From the NCBI GenBank assembly GCA_013407085.1, contig JACCGJ010003421.1, positions 1-64,000 on the forward strand: DNA of 64,000 bases. Direction: 5' to 3'. The translations under genes and the position numbers were made by a program. The notes below the pieces were generated by a model, which was not told the origin of the DNA, did no database searches, and worked only from the letters and a program-made list of their open reading frames with translations. The first letter of the stretch is position 1. Every line of letters begins with the position of its first letter. This stretch comes from Atriophallophorus winterbourni. Its lineage: Eukaryota > Platyhelminthes > Trematoda > Plagiorchiida > Microphallidae. Below are positions 55,768 through 64,000 of the stretch, piece by piece.

Positions 55768-56441
55768 CAGATCAACCTGCATAGGTTACGCTGGTTGGGT
55801 CACGTTTTACGGATGCCGGACCACCGACATCCGAAACAGATTCTTTTTGCGACGCCACATCCTGATTGGCGCAAATCTCGGGGTGGCCAAACCGTCACAT
55901 GGCATAGGCGGCTAAAAATTCTTACTAGTAACCTTTACAAAGTAGGCGCAGCGCATCTTCCAGGCTGGTGTCCCCGCGATCATATATCGCAATGGTTAGT
56001 TACGCTTCAGGATATGTCCCGAAACCGTGTTCAATGGCGGTCTTGCACTAAGCATCTTCTTGGAGTGTTTGCATAACCTTGTATGTTGTCAAGCGGAGTG
56101 ACGAGAAACGCTTGTTATGATGCATGACAGTGAAAGCCGCAAGGAAGCTGCCGTGCTGATGTTGCTCTACTCGTTCACGAAACTTGTTTGAATGCATGTT
56201 CCATTCGAGGTGTAGGCACCTCTCCCCAGTTTGTTTGTGCTTACTCTTCTATAGAAGCCGTAGCAATCTAAGTCCCACCCTTCCCCATCTTTTAGGATTT
56301 TACTTTTTCATGGTTGTATGGCAGTTAAGCATTTGGTACGTGCTACCGGTGTATTGCTGTCTTTGATGATGATGATGAAACTTTACTTGTAATATGTAAC
56401 ATTTACTACTCGCTTCATTTTACAGATTTTGTTTTTTCAGC

Positions 56442-59400
56442 ATGCATGCTATGCATCGTAGTGCAAACCCAGAAAATGTCAGTTATGTTGCATTTCCATC
56501 GCACTCTCTCTCAGTTTTCGAGGATCCGCGTGTGAAGGTATATTCTGCCCGCTTCATTATGCAGGTTACTACGATGTGCACATTTGCAAATTTACTCTTT
56601 GTTGGGACAAACAATGGGTTTGTTGAAAACACAGCTTTTACACAACAAAGGTTGATTGTTCAGTTGATGTATGAAGAACGCGAAAACGATGAGACGTTTT
56701 TTGACTTCACGAAACTATTATCCCGGAATATTGGTGTATGATTAACTGTTTTATATGTTTAGAGACGACCAATTTTACACATGACTGCGAGCGCTGAGCT
56801 CAATATATTGTTATTCCTGACTGGAGGAGATCTTTTTTTCTATGATGCTGAACAATTGGAGGTTATTTCTTTTTTCTGTGTCAATTTTTCGTAGGCTAGT
56901 TCATATACTCAAAGATACCGAGGCGTGACAGCTTACAATTGTATTTCAACAAGTAGTGGATACTGCAAGGTTTTTATGCCGTTTCATATTCGTGCTTTTA
57001 GTTGTGTATATCATTTGAGACGTGCTTGCTGCATATTCTTCGTTTGGATTGTGATGGTTGTCATGTTGTTTCAGAACTGAAATTAGAACATATTCCCGAA
57101 GTTATAGTAACGATTACCTTCTTTATTAACTACTCGCTGTCTAGTCATTTGGTAGGAATTTCTTGTGTTTCGCAGCTGCTGGGAAATATCTTTCTATCAA
57201 TTTGCACACCAAACATTGTGCAGAGTTTTTCGAATATGATCGCAACTCCATCATACCCTTTGTAAAACATGTGGGAGAGGTAAGTCCCTTGATTTTTCTG
57301 TTTATTTTGAGGATGAATTCTTGGTGTCAGGCCCAAGTTCACTAGGAGTGATTGTAAATCCGGATGGAATATCCAAGCGCCCACCGTTGCAGCTGTCTAC
57401 ACACATCGTTCAGATTTTCGTCTGGGAATATTATGTATTTTGTGTAACGGATGAATTTTTGACTATTCACAAGTAAGTCCTCTCGCTACTTTACCGATGA
57501 ATTGTTCATTGTTTGACAGTTGCATCCACCCTCGTAATTTTCCCATTTTAATGTCACATTATTTACTTTCAGCGTTTCCAACCAGACGCAATTACAGACG
57601 GTTCCTTTGATAGACGCTTCTGCTGCCTGCTTCTCATCAGAGGAAAACCATTTAATTTTCATCGCCTCGAACACTCCTGAATCTGGGGCAACTTTTCTCG
57701 CCGTAGGACCTGAAAGATGGGATAGATTTATCCGGAAGCTAATTCTTGCTGATTGTTCTCAACATGCAATGAACGTGCTACGATCTGAGCAACAGCGCAT
57801 GAATAATCTTTTGCAAGAAGGCACTTTGAACTATAGAAACGAAGAAATTCTCTTTACACGAGTGAGTTATGTTTTTTCGTGCTATGTGTTCTTCACACTT
57901 GAATTAAGACTTTAATGTGTGCCATTTGTCTGCCCACAGAAAATGGCTGCTTTTCGTGTAGTGTTGAATTATAATCATCACGGCCCTAAAGATGGTGTGG
58001 GTAGGCATAACAGAATTCGTTAACCTCAGTAAATTTCTGAAAATCAAGCGATGCTAATTTTACCGCTCTATCTCAAACTTCCCATCTCTGACAAATGGAT
58101 CCAGATTTCTTCATTAACGTGTTTGTGTTCAGCACAATAGACTTCTTATAGTTGGATGTAAAGGTCGCTAGTTATGTGCATTGATCAATCGAACTCCATC
58201 ACCCGCTGAAAATAACTCTCAATATCGTGGAGTCAAAGTTTTCCCATGTTTTTTTCTTGAATTGCGTCGCGAATATTTTAAAACGTTGGAAAACCTTTTA
58301 CAACAGCTAAGAAAAATATCTCAAATTTTAATGTTTAGTATTGCCCACATCCCGCTTGCTTACTTACACATCACAACCGGTTTATAACTGTTTGCTTTCA
58401 TCTACAATGCGTGCCGAATTTCGGTTAAAATGGTTTGATTTTTTAATGAAATTCCCTGCGATTTCGCTCGATGACCGCTCTCATTCTTCTGACTTTGATC
58501 TTCTTGCCCTCTTCAGGTGAAGTGTGATACTAAACTTTGTATCGTTTAATGAGTCTTGAAATAGTGAACTGGTAGCAAAATAATCTGATTTTGCCACCAC
58601 TGTTATATGAGGTTGGTACAACACTTTATGGTACATACAGCTTGCTTCCGGCCACACATTACTGAGCTCATAAACTTAGTCATTGTGAATTACACTATCC
58701 CGTTCCACAATCACGTGCCTTCATTAATCTACTCGTTTTTTCCCATATCATGCTTAGCGCTATATCTATCCTTTTATTACTCATACTATTCGCTCATCAT
58801 AGCGCCAACTTCCCTTTTTATTTTTGAAGCGTGCTAGACGTGTCTATTCTCTGTTTGGCTTCTACTTCTTCGAAAAGGGTGAATTTTCAAATGCCAAGCG
58901 TTACTTCAAACTAGGTGGCTTCGATTTCCGAGAGGTAAGCTAATTGAGACTTCATATCCAACACTGCACATTTCGTAGTTCGTCTCCAACCTCAGTTGAT
59001 TGATTATAATGATTGGGTGTAATTGTGATTGTGATTGCACGCTCCACGACAATTATAAATTTAAACGTAATCCAAAGGCTGTTGGCGGACGGTGATGCTG
59101 TAACGTTGTTGTCGCACAGCCAGAAATTAAGGGTTTTTAATTGAGCCTAGGTGTTTATGTGCACTTGTTCAGTACTTCTATGTCGCGTTGTAACTCCGTG
59201 TTAAATTGATTGCTATCAATGACCAGCTGCGTGCGAGAAACGCTGCAGTCTCACTGCCATTATCTTTTTATGAGTATGTATGTATGTATGTAATTGTGTA
59301 CTTGTATGCGACTATCTCCTCCTGGAGGATGAGTTGGCTTTAATGAAGATTCTTGGGAATTTGGGTACAAAGCGGCGTCCCCAGCACCACTGGGCGTTTG

Positions 59401-60788
59401 TTCGAGTCAGCTTCTCTAGCCTTTGCACAATCAAGTGCGACCTTCAAGGCAGCAGGGAGTTGCCAGAAAGAGGTGGTGTGCACCAACTAACCGTCTACCA
59501 GACTCTGTTCCAGGTTTTTCCTCAGGGTTTTCTCCCGAAGCCTTTCCCGCGATCGGGTATCCCAAAAGACAGCGGAGGTTTAAAATCAGGGTTTTCCTTC
59601 CGTTAGATGAAATGCCCTCCCAGGCTAACGAGCTACATATGCCCGAAGCAAACTGGTTTTCAAGCGCCAGTCACCCGCCCTCGCCCCTTCTCCTGTTGGT
59701 AGAAGCAGTTCCGACGGGCTCGGGGAGCCACTCGTGCAGGCCGGAAGCTGGACTTGGTTGTCAGAGGCTATTTGAGACGCGCGCCATATAGGAGCATTTT
59801 AAAAACAGTGGGAGCTTATCCCCAGTACCACCACCGGCTATGACAACCTTTGGAACCATGTATGTATGTATGAATGTATGTATGAGATCACAGGCCTGAA
59901 GCCAGACAAATTGGCGCACACTCATAGTCAGTACTTGGGCTAAGACACTAACGTTGCTCAAGTCCAGACAGATATGAGATTGAATATATGAATGGTAGTG
60001 AGACTCCAGCGTGTTTCCACATGCAGCAAATCAATTTAACACGGTATTAGTTGCACAACGCAAAGTATTGCATAATTGCAGACCTGTGCACAGATATAGG
60101 AAACCGTAAATAATATTGAGATTCCAGCGTCTTCTGGCATGCAGATGATTACCATTGGCAACTCAATGCAGCACGCCGTTGCCTGCGCAGTTGAGAAGTA
60201 CTGCGTGTGTTCTGAACTGGGTGGCATCGCAGTCTTAACTGCATGAACCTTTACCTAAATCCAAGCTCGTGCTTTAAGGTACATACATACAGCTTCGAAG
60301 AGTCCTTCGGATTATGCAACACTTTGGTCGACTCCACGTTTGTGTTTTCGTACAGCTTCATGTCGCGATTACTTAAGTGAACCCGGACTCACTAACTAAC
60401 CGCGAATCAGTCATGTTTTCTGACGGTGAGAGTAAATTTACGTTAGGTGAATAGCGATCATTCTATATAAATTGTCCTGTTACGTCTCGATGTTTGTCAA
60501 TGTCTATTTCAGCTTTTGTCGCGATACTCTTATCTACTTCCATCTGGCTACAATTTTGCGCCGAATCAGTTTTTTTCGCTACGCGATCAACGAACCGTGA
60601 GTGGAAACAGCTCACATGTCGACATTGTGGGTGTTTTAGAACTTTGTCTCCTCCATTCTGGCGATATGTCGAAATCAAATCAAATTGATGAAAGCTTAAA
60701 TACCGTCTGGATGATACGGTACGATGAATTTCTGTTCGACATGCTGATGACTGTTAAGCAAAATGGTGTTATCTTGGAGTATTCGCAT
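56442..60788 (+). CDS. TGFBRAP1: TGFBRAP1/Vps3-like CORVET subunit, partial (first eleven exons)
   Basis: Exons: 56442-56537, 56565-56617, 56651-56735, 56763-56861, 56895-56969, 57002-57106, 57145-57279, 57312-57472, 57573-57861, 58830-58934 and 60513-60788. All phases agree, giving 493 aa. Six introns of 27-38 nt and one of 100 nt lie in the first 1.1 kb; later introns are about 1.0 and 1.6 kb. The N-terminal half is a CNH domain (NLLFVGTNNG, LNILLFLTGGDLFFYD, GRNFLCFAAAGKYLSI, DEFLVSGPSSLGVIV, VTDEFLTIHN). The Vps39-type helical region follows (SLFGFYFFEKGEFSNAKRYF, then LLSRYSYLLPSG). Family knowledge: this protein links early endosomes through the CORVET tethering complex. Human TGFBRAP1 is 860 aa, so about 370 residues lie in exons not found here, presumably beyond the window. 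A splice acceptor (TTTTTTCAG) lies 1 nt before the ATG, and a LINE A tail ends about 50 bp upstream. Confidence 0.88.
58330..58640 (+). repeat. Diverged copy of the 33-kb interspersed repeat
   Basis: TGCCCACATCCCGCTTGC, CACAACCGGTTTATAACTG, CTTCAGGTGAAGTGTGA and GAGTCTTGAAATAGTGAACT follow the same order as at 33.06 kb, with an extra segment of about 120 bp in the middle. Lies in a TGFBRAP1-like intron. Confidence 0.55.
59175..59291 (+). mobile_element. SINE-like repeat head fragment with ATGT tail
   Basis: TAACTCCGTGTTAAATTGAT, GACCAGCTGCGTGCG and GCTGCAGTCTCACTGCC, then a (TATG)n run at about 59272-59291. Intronic. Confidence 0.55.
59292..59853 (-). mobile_element. Second short RTE-derived non-autonomous element
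   Basis: Minus strand. It starts AAAGGTTGTCATAGCCGG, passes through the same 5' UTR as the 33.96-kb element and LINE C (ACGAGTGGCT, GGGCATATGTAGCTCGTTAG, AACGCCCAGTGGTGCTGGGG), then jumps near AAGAATCTTCAT directly to the LINE C 3' UTR (GCCAACTCATCCTCCAGGAG, GATAGTCGCA). All coding sequence is missing. ATGT repeats flank both sides, so a TSD cannot be separated from the repeat. Intronic in the TGFBRAP1-like gene. Confidence 0.82.
59868..60300 (-). mobile_element. Two degenerate SINE-like repeat copies
   Basis: The first (about 59868-60095): GAGATCACAGGCCTGAAGCC, ACTTGGGCTAAGACACTAAC, AATTTAACACGGTATTAG. The second (about 60095-60300) keeps GAGATTCCAGCGTCTTCTGG, CATTGGCAACTCAATGCAGC and AGAAGTACTGCG. 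Intronic. Confidence 0.6.
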
Positions 60789-60955
60789 GTAAGTGGTGTT
60801 TTTATTTTCAACTATTTGTACTATTTTTCTATGGATGACTTGAACAGGCGTTACCACATTGCGAAGTTTCAACTAAAATTGTTTGTTATCGGAATGTTTC
60901 ATTTGCTAATTGAAGAAAGTTTTACATGTAGACGAAACATTTCCCTTTTGAATTT

Positions 60956-63457
60956 TCAGTTTTCTTTGATTTCCACCATCCTGCTTCGTTCTTGTGTTCC
61001 GGGTACATGTAGCTCTGATGCGCTATCTGTTACTATTGGACGGGCAATTATATCACATAATGTTGGTTCATCTCGCTGTTTATAATAATGTGGGATATTT
61101 CTCGCCAAGTATGGCAATATCAAATCAGATCCTTTTAGAACGACACATCTGTGTCCCCACGTGGGATATGGCAGATTCACATACTTATCCCAGCCTCTTT
61201 GCTTTTGCCCATATGACCTTAAATGTGTATTTAACCATACCGGTCCTATTGCGGTTGATGTACGTGCATAATCGAATCCATTTTGATAGCTTAAAGGAGC
61301 CACGACCCCAGGATTGTTATTCGCGATCCACGGTTTCCATTGCTCGACATCATCAATGCAAAAGGTTTCTCCTCCCCCTCCCATGCTGATTAAACGTTCT
61401 TCAAAATAGCATGCAGCGAAATCTGCTCTTTCCGACATTGGCGGCATTAGTTCCCACGTGGAATTTTCAGGGTTGTATCTCTCGACGGTGCTGCTGTATC
61501 CAGCTGTTTCTATCATACGCGTTGCTCCACGTATGCCGCACTCACCTCCTCCCCCTAGTACGAACAGCTGGCCTTGAACTGTTACCGCCTGGCCATAGTA
61601 TCGTGGTTGAGCCATGGGCTGAATGAATGTCCACTGGTTTGTCGTGGGACAGTAAACTTCACAGGTGTTTGTTAATCCCTCCATGTGACTTTCTGTATAA
61701 CCACCACAGACGTATATCATTTGGTTGAGACAGTCTGCTGCGGCAGCAGCCCTTGAAATTAACATATTTTGCATTCTGCGCCATCCGCGATCATCGTGTG
61801 TTCCGTCGACATTTAATTCTAAACACTCAACAAGATTCGATACTATGTTATTATCATCGCCTCCGATGGCGTATAAAAACCGGTCGTCCATTTGAACCAA
61901 AGCCAGATCTCGCCTGCTTTCTTGTAGCGGGGGTAGTTTTTTCCATCCACAACCACATTTGTTCACCGTTTTGGCGTCGTATTTTATTACCGCACTAGAT
62001 GTCGTGGCGTTTGAATATTCGCCTCCAGCTATAATGATATACCTATTTTGTATCACAGCAATCCCAAAACTCATAAGCGCATCCGGTAGTACTATGGGGT
62101 GGGTAGCGCTGTTGCTTTGATCATAGGCATTCTGGACTGGTCCATAATGTATCCACGCTTTCCGTCTTGAATCGAGGACATTTACGTCGCGACTAGGCCC
62201 ACCGTTCCTCCAGCCGCCAAAGACGAAAATAGCTTCGTGTGGCAAACGCGCATCTGTCACGTTCATGGGGTAACTAGATATATCCGCCCTCAGTCCAGAT
62301 CGCTCATGCTTCAACGGCCGCAAGTTTCTGTGTGTGCGGAACAATCGTCTCCTTACTTGTCTAACTTGGCTCATGTAGTCAATGTGTGATCTCGGAATAG
62401 TCGTCGTGTTTTTCCTCTGTTGAATCGTCTTTATCCAACCGTTTCTCGTGGAAAGCAATCGTTTGCGAGTTTTCAATATAGGCAGCATGTACAACAATTC
62501 TATATCCTCCAGTTCAAGTTGCTTTATTCGTACACAATTCACTATCAATCTTGAGGCCAGTTTTGATATTTCCACCCGGTCCACGCCGGTTCTGTGTTCC
62601 AACCAGCGTTTTATTGCCTCAATGACGTGCTTTTCCCGACGCAAGTTCAATCGTTCGGATCGAAGAATGTATTCCATTTGTACAATTTCAAGATCCTCCA
62701 AACACTTAAATTGTCCCTCACGTGACGGAATCTGTTGATACAACAATTTTGTAAAATTGATTAATATGTAATCCTGCACAATGTTGGCAAACTCGCGATC
62801 TGTGGTAAATAGAACGTTTTGATTGCCTTTCGTAAATGTTGCTAGATCCCAAAGTTCCCAGCAGTTTTCATGGCTGATAATAGAAATGGCGTATCGGTGG
62901 CATGCTTCGCGTAGTTTGGTTAGTCCATACATTGCAGATATGCGGATACCAGCTTTTAAGCAACATTTCGCTTCGAATCTTGTAATAGACATTTCTGTGT
63001 TGCCACAAATGTTCTTTTCGTCATCTTGTTTTGTAATCATTTCCTTTTCCGTAGATCCATTTAGTGTGATTCCTGTTATTTTAAAATTGCCCAAGTGACA
63101 ACAGTGTATTGCAAACATAAGATCGAGCAAATTTGTTTCGTTCTCTTCATAGGTCACTCTCAATATTGGGGCTGATATTGCCATATCTTTGTTTTCAACA
63201 TGTATGCTTTTCGTTGCTGAAAACGACCTGCTAGCGATATACAACAACTCATTGAATGCCGTACTTTGTGTCGCTAGTTTATATGCGTTTACTGATATGT
63301 GCTGGTTGATGTTTGTGATATATAGTTTCCTGTCCAAGGCCCATTGCATGGGATATCCTCGAAGTAATTCGTCTGTAATATTTATGGGTTCCTTGTGTCC
63401 CAGTTCTGCTTCAGGATCCAGCCATTCGAATGCTGTTAAGCCACCTGGCGTGTTCAT
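60956..63457 (-). CDS. Kelch-like protein (BTB-like, BACK and six Kelch repeats)
   Basis: A single-exon frame of 833 codons, complete from ATG 63457 to the stop at 60956. Residues about 30-195 look like a divergent BTB region, BACK covers about 200-330 (VIEAIKRWLEHRT at 278-290 is the typical helix), and Kelch blades carry Gly pairs at 414, 478, 532, 585, 635 and 693 with following Tyr/Trp positions (YNPENSTWELMPPM). A basic linker of about 60 residues joins BACK to Kelch, and an extra about 120-residue C-terminal tail is unusual for the family. Known family role: substrate adaptors for Cullin-3 ubiquitin ligases or actin-associated proteins; which applies here cannot be read from sequence. 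The BTB core is weak, so Cullin-3 binding is uncertain. It begins 170 bp after the last visible TGFBRAP1-like exon, on the opposite strand. Confidence 0.88.
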   Translation of the reverse strand: MNTPGGLTAFEWLDPEAELGHKEPINITDELLRGYPMQWALDRKLYITNINQHISVNAYKLATQSTAFNELLYIASRSFSATKSIHVENKDMAISAPILRVTYEENETNLLDLMFAIHCCHLGNFKITGITLNGSTEKEMITKQDDEKNICGNTEMSITRFEAKCCLKAGIRISAMYGLTKLREACHRYAISIISHENCWELWDLATFTKGNQNVLFTTDREFANIVQDYILINFTKLLYQQIPSREGQFKCLEDLEIVQMEYILRSERLNLRREKHVIEAIKRWLEHRTGVDRVEISKLASRLIVNCVRIKQLELEDIELLYMLPILKTRKRLLSTRNGWIKTIQQRKNTTTIPRSHIDYMSQVRQVRRRLFRTHRNLRPLKHERSGLRADISSYPMNVTDARLPHEAIFVFGGWRNGGPSRDVNVLDSRRKAWIHYGPVQNAYDQSNSATHPIVLPDALMSFGIAVIQNRYIIIAGGEYSNATTSSAVIKYDAKTVNKCGCGWKKLPPLQESRRDLALVQMDDRFLYAIGGDDNNIVSNLVECLELNVDGTHDDRGWRRMQNMLISRAAAAADCLNQMIYVCGGYTESHMEGLTNTCEVYCPTTNQWTFIQPMAQPRYYGQAVTVQGQLFVLGGGGECGIRGATRMIETAGYSSTVERYNPENSTWELMPPMSERADFAACYFEERLISMGGGGETFCIDDVEQWKPWIANNNPGVVAPLSYQNGFDYARTSTAIGPVWLNTHLRSYGQKQRGWDKYVNLPYPTWGHRCVVLKGSDLILPYLARNIPHYYKQRDEPTLCDIIARPIVTDSASELHVPGTQERSRMVEIKEN

Positions 63458-64000
63458 CTGCTCTCAGCTGATGTTTAACAGGGAAGTCATGTGACTGCGC
63501 TAAAGATTTACTGAAAATTCGAAAGTCTATCGATTTTTAATGACTTGTTAATGACCTTCAGGACGATCACGAGCAACAAATAACTTTTGCCATCAGAGAC
63601 GAAAACCTCATTTTCTCTTAAATAAGTTTGTAATCGGTATAATCGATATGATTTCACTCTTTAGCCCCAGTGCCGGGTTTTACGCATTTTTCGGATCAAT
63701 ATCTGTGACCATTTTACCTGTATTTAACGGGAGATTAGGGCTAAATACTGTTTGCAAATTTAGAACGGCGATGGGGATCGAACTCACGATCTCTCAAGGC
63801 CCACGTTCTTGCATCCACCGCGGTCGCATCTTGAATGAATGCTGGAAAATCAATCATGATTTCTTCTATTTCTTCACTCAAATTCCTAAATGCCGTCTTA
63901 TCTGAATACTCGTTTCAAAATTTTGCTTCGCTTCCCGGATCATTTCGACCTAAGCGATTCAGCTCGAAACTTCTTTTTTGCTGAACTCAATTGGTTTTGC
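63458..64000. other. Upstream region of the Kelch-like gene
   Basis: Should contain the Kelch-like promoter. No TGFBRAP1-like exon is recognisable here. A tRNA-like repeat lies at 63735-63835. Confidence 0.4.
63735..63835 (-). repeat. tRNA-like SINE remnant
   Basis: On the minus strand, GGGCCTTGAGAGATCGTGAG is followed by TTCGATCCCCATCGCCG, which fits a Pol III B box (GAGTTCGATCC versus GGTTCGANNCC). GCGGTGGATGC upstream may be a decayed A box. There is no complete cloverleaf, so it is not a functional tRNA gene. Confidence 0.45.

Larger units (their letters stand above)
48388..56392 (+). mobile_element. LINE family A (RTE-type), near full length, interrupted by a Gypsy element and a SINE
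   Basis: Segments: 48388-48996 (5' UTR plus N terminus), 52909-55535 (endonuclease and RT) and 55768-56392 (C-terminal region, 3' UTR and GATGATGATG tail). Without the insertions the element is about 3.85 kb. The ORF starts at 48645 ([19 protein letters not shown]) and reaches the first endonuclease block (GAMNVRTLRQIGQQAAL) before the Gypsy insertion. Judged from the decayed copies at 16.1 and 20.4 kb, roughly 30 bp of LINE sequence is missing at the insertion point. The nucleotide sequence is very close to the 9.4-kb copy. Confidence 0.9.

Noticed and set aside
56618..56650. Reading this segment as coding (VENTAFTQQRL)
   Set aside because: Removing it gives a 13-residue segment (NNGLIVQLMYEER) of exactly the length seen in human TGFBRAP1, and it has GT...AG ends.
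57942..58020. Possible extra exon (KMAAFRVVLNYNHH) after a CCCACAG acceptor
   Set aside because: Joining 57861 directly to 58830 restores the family's spacing exactly; this segment has no counterpart in TGFBRAP1 and ends in a stop soon after.
60789..61085. Continuation of the open frame past 60788 as TGFBRAP1-like coding
   Set aside because: A consensus donor (GTAAGTGG) lies at 60789, residues after it do not resemble the family, and a possible acceptor at about 60856 would not keep phase.
63735..63835. A functional tRNA gene
   Set aside because: Only the B-box half is convincing; no complete cloverleaf or anticodon arm could be drawn.

Overview
This window is animal DNA, most likely from a parasitic flatworm (digenean trematode-like). 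The evidence is intron-containing metazoan genes (an RNA polymerase II subunit 3, a PLEKHB/evectin-like PH protein, a TGFBRAP1-like CORVET subunit and a Kelch protein), repeated micro-introns of 27-38 nt of the kind known from flatworms, and a very high load of RTE, CR1-like, Penelope-like and Gypsy elements, one of them with the unusual CHCC Gag box associated with the CsRn1 group of trematode elements. There are no operons, CRISPR arrays or bacterial features.

Layout. 0-1 kb: a CTAT microsatellite and a 75-bp minisatellite. 2.5-4.8 kb (-): an intact two-exon MULE-type transposase gene with FAR1-like, SWIM and PHD-like fingers. 5.5-9.0 kb: CR1-like LINE fragments and a deleted CsRn1-like LTR element. 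9.4-12.5 kb: a 5'-truncated RTE LINE (family A) with an open ORF and an 8-bp target-site duplication (TSD). 14.9-25.1 kb (+): a complete four-exon PLEKHB-like gene whose two large introns hold RTE copies, SINEs and a 1.1-kb LTR element. 25.9-34.7 kb: a transposon graveyard (CR1-like, RTE family E, a foldback element, a Penelope fragment, a short RTE-derived element). 34.9-40.3 kb (-): the complete three-exon RPB3 gene. 40.7-48.1 kb: LINEs B, F, D and C, with C inserted into D and itself interrupted by an LTR element and a SINE. 48.4-56.4 kb: a near full-length LINE A interrupted by an apparently intact 3.9-kb Gypsy element (-) and by a SINE with a perfect TSD. 56.4-60.8 kb (+): eleven exons of the TGFBRAP1/Vps3-like gene, continuing out of the window. 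61.0-63.5 kb (-): an intronless Kelch-like gene, probably lying inside a TGFBRAP1 intron on the other strand.

Most notable signals. (1) Two related Gypsy-type LTR families lack a recognisable tRNA primer-binding site. Instead, 1 nt inside the 5' LTR, each has a 13-16 nt stretch exactly complementary to a segment of its own LTR. The two families use different sequences, so the pairing covaries, which suggests Tf1-like self-priming. (2) Two internally deleted RTE derivatives begin with a sequence that can be drawn as an HDV-ribozyme-like nested pseudoknot. (3) Micro-introns occur in three genes.

None of the household genes obviously work together: transcription (RPB3), endosomal tethering (TGFBRAP1), membrane trafficking (PLEKHB) and a Kelch adaptor. 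Exon boundaries were read by eye from splice signals, reading phase and remembered protein families; no alignment was run. LINE families are given local letters A-F, which are not published names.
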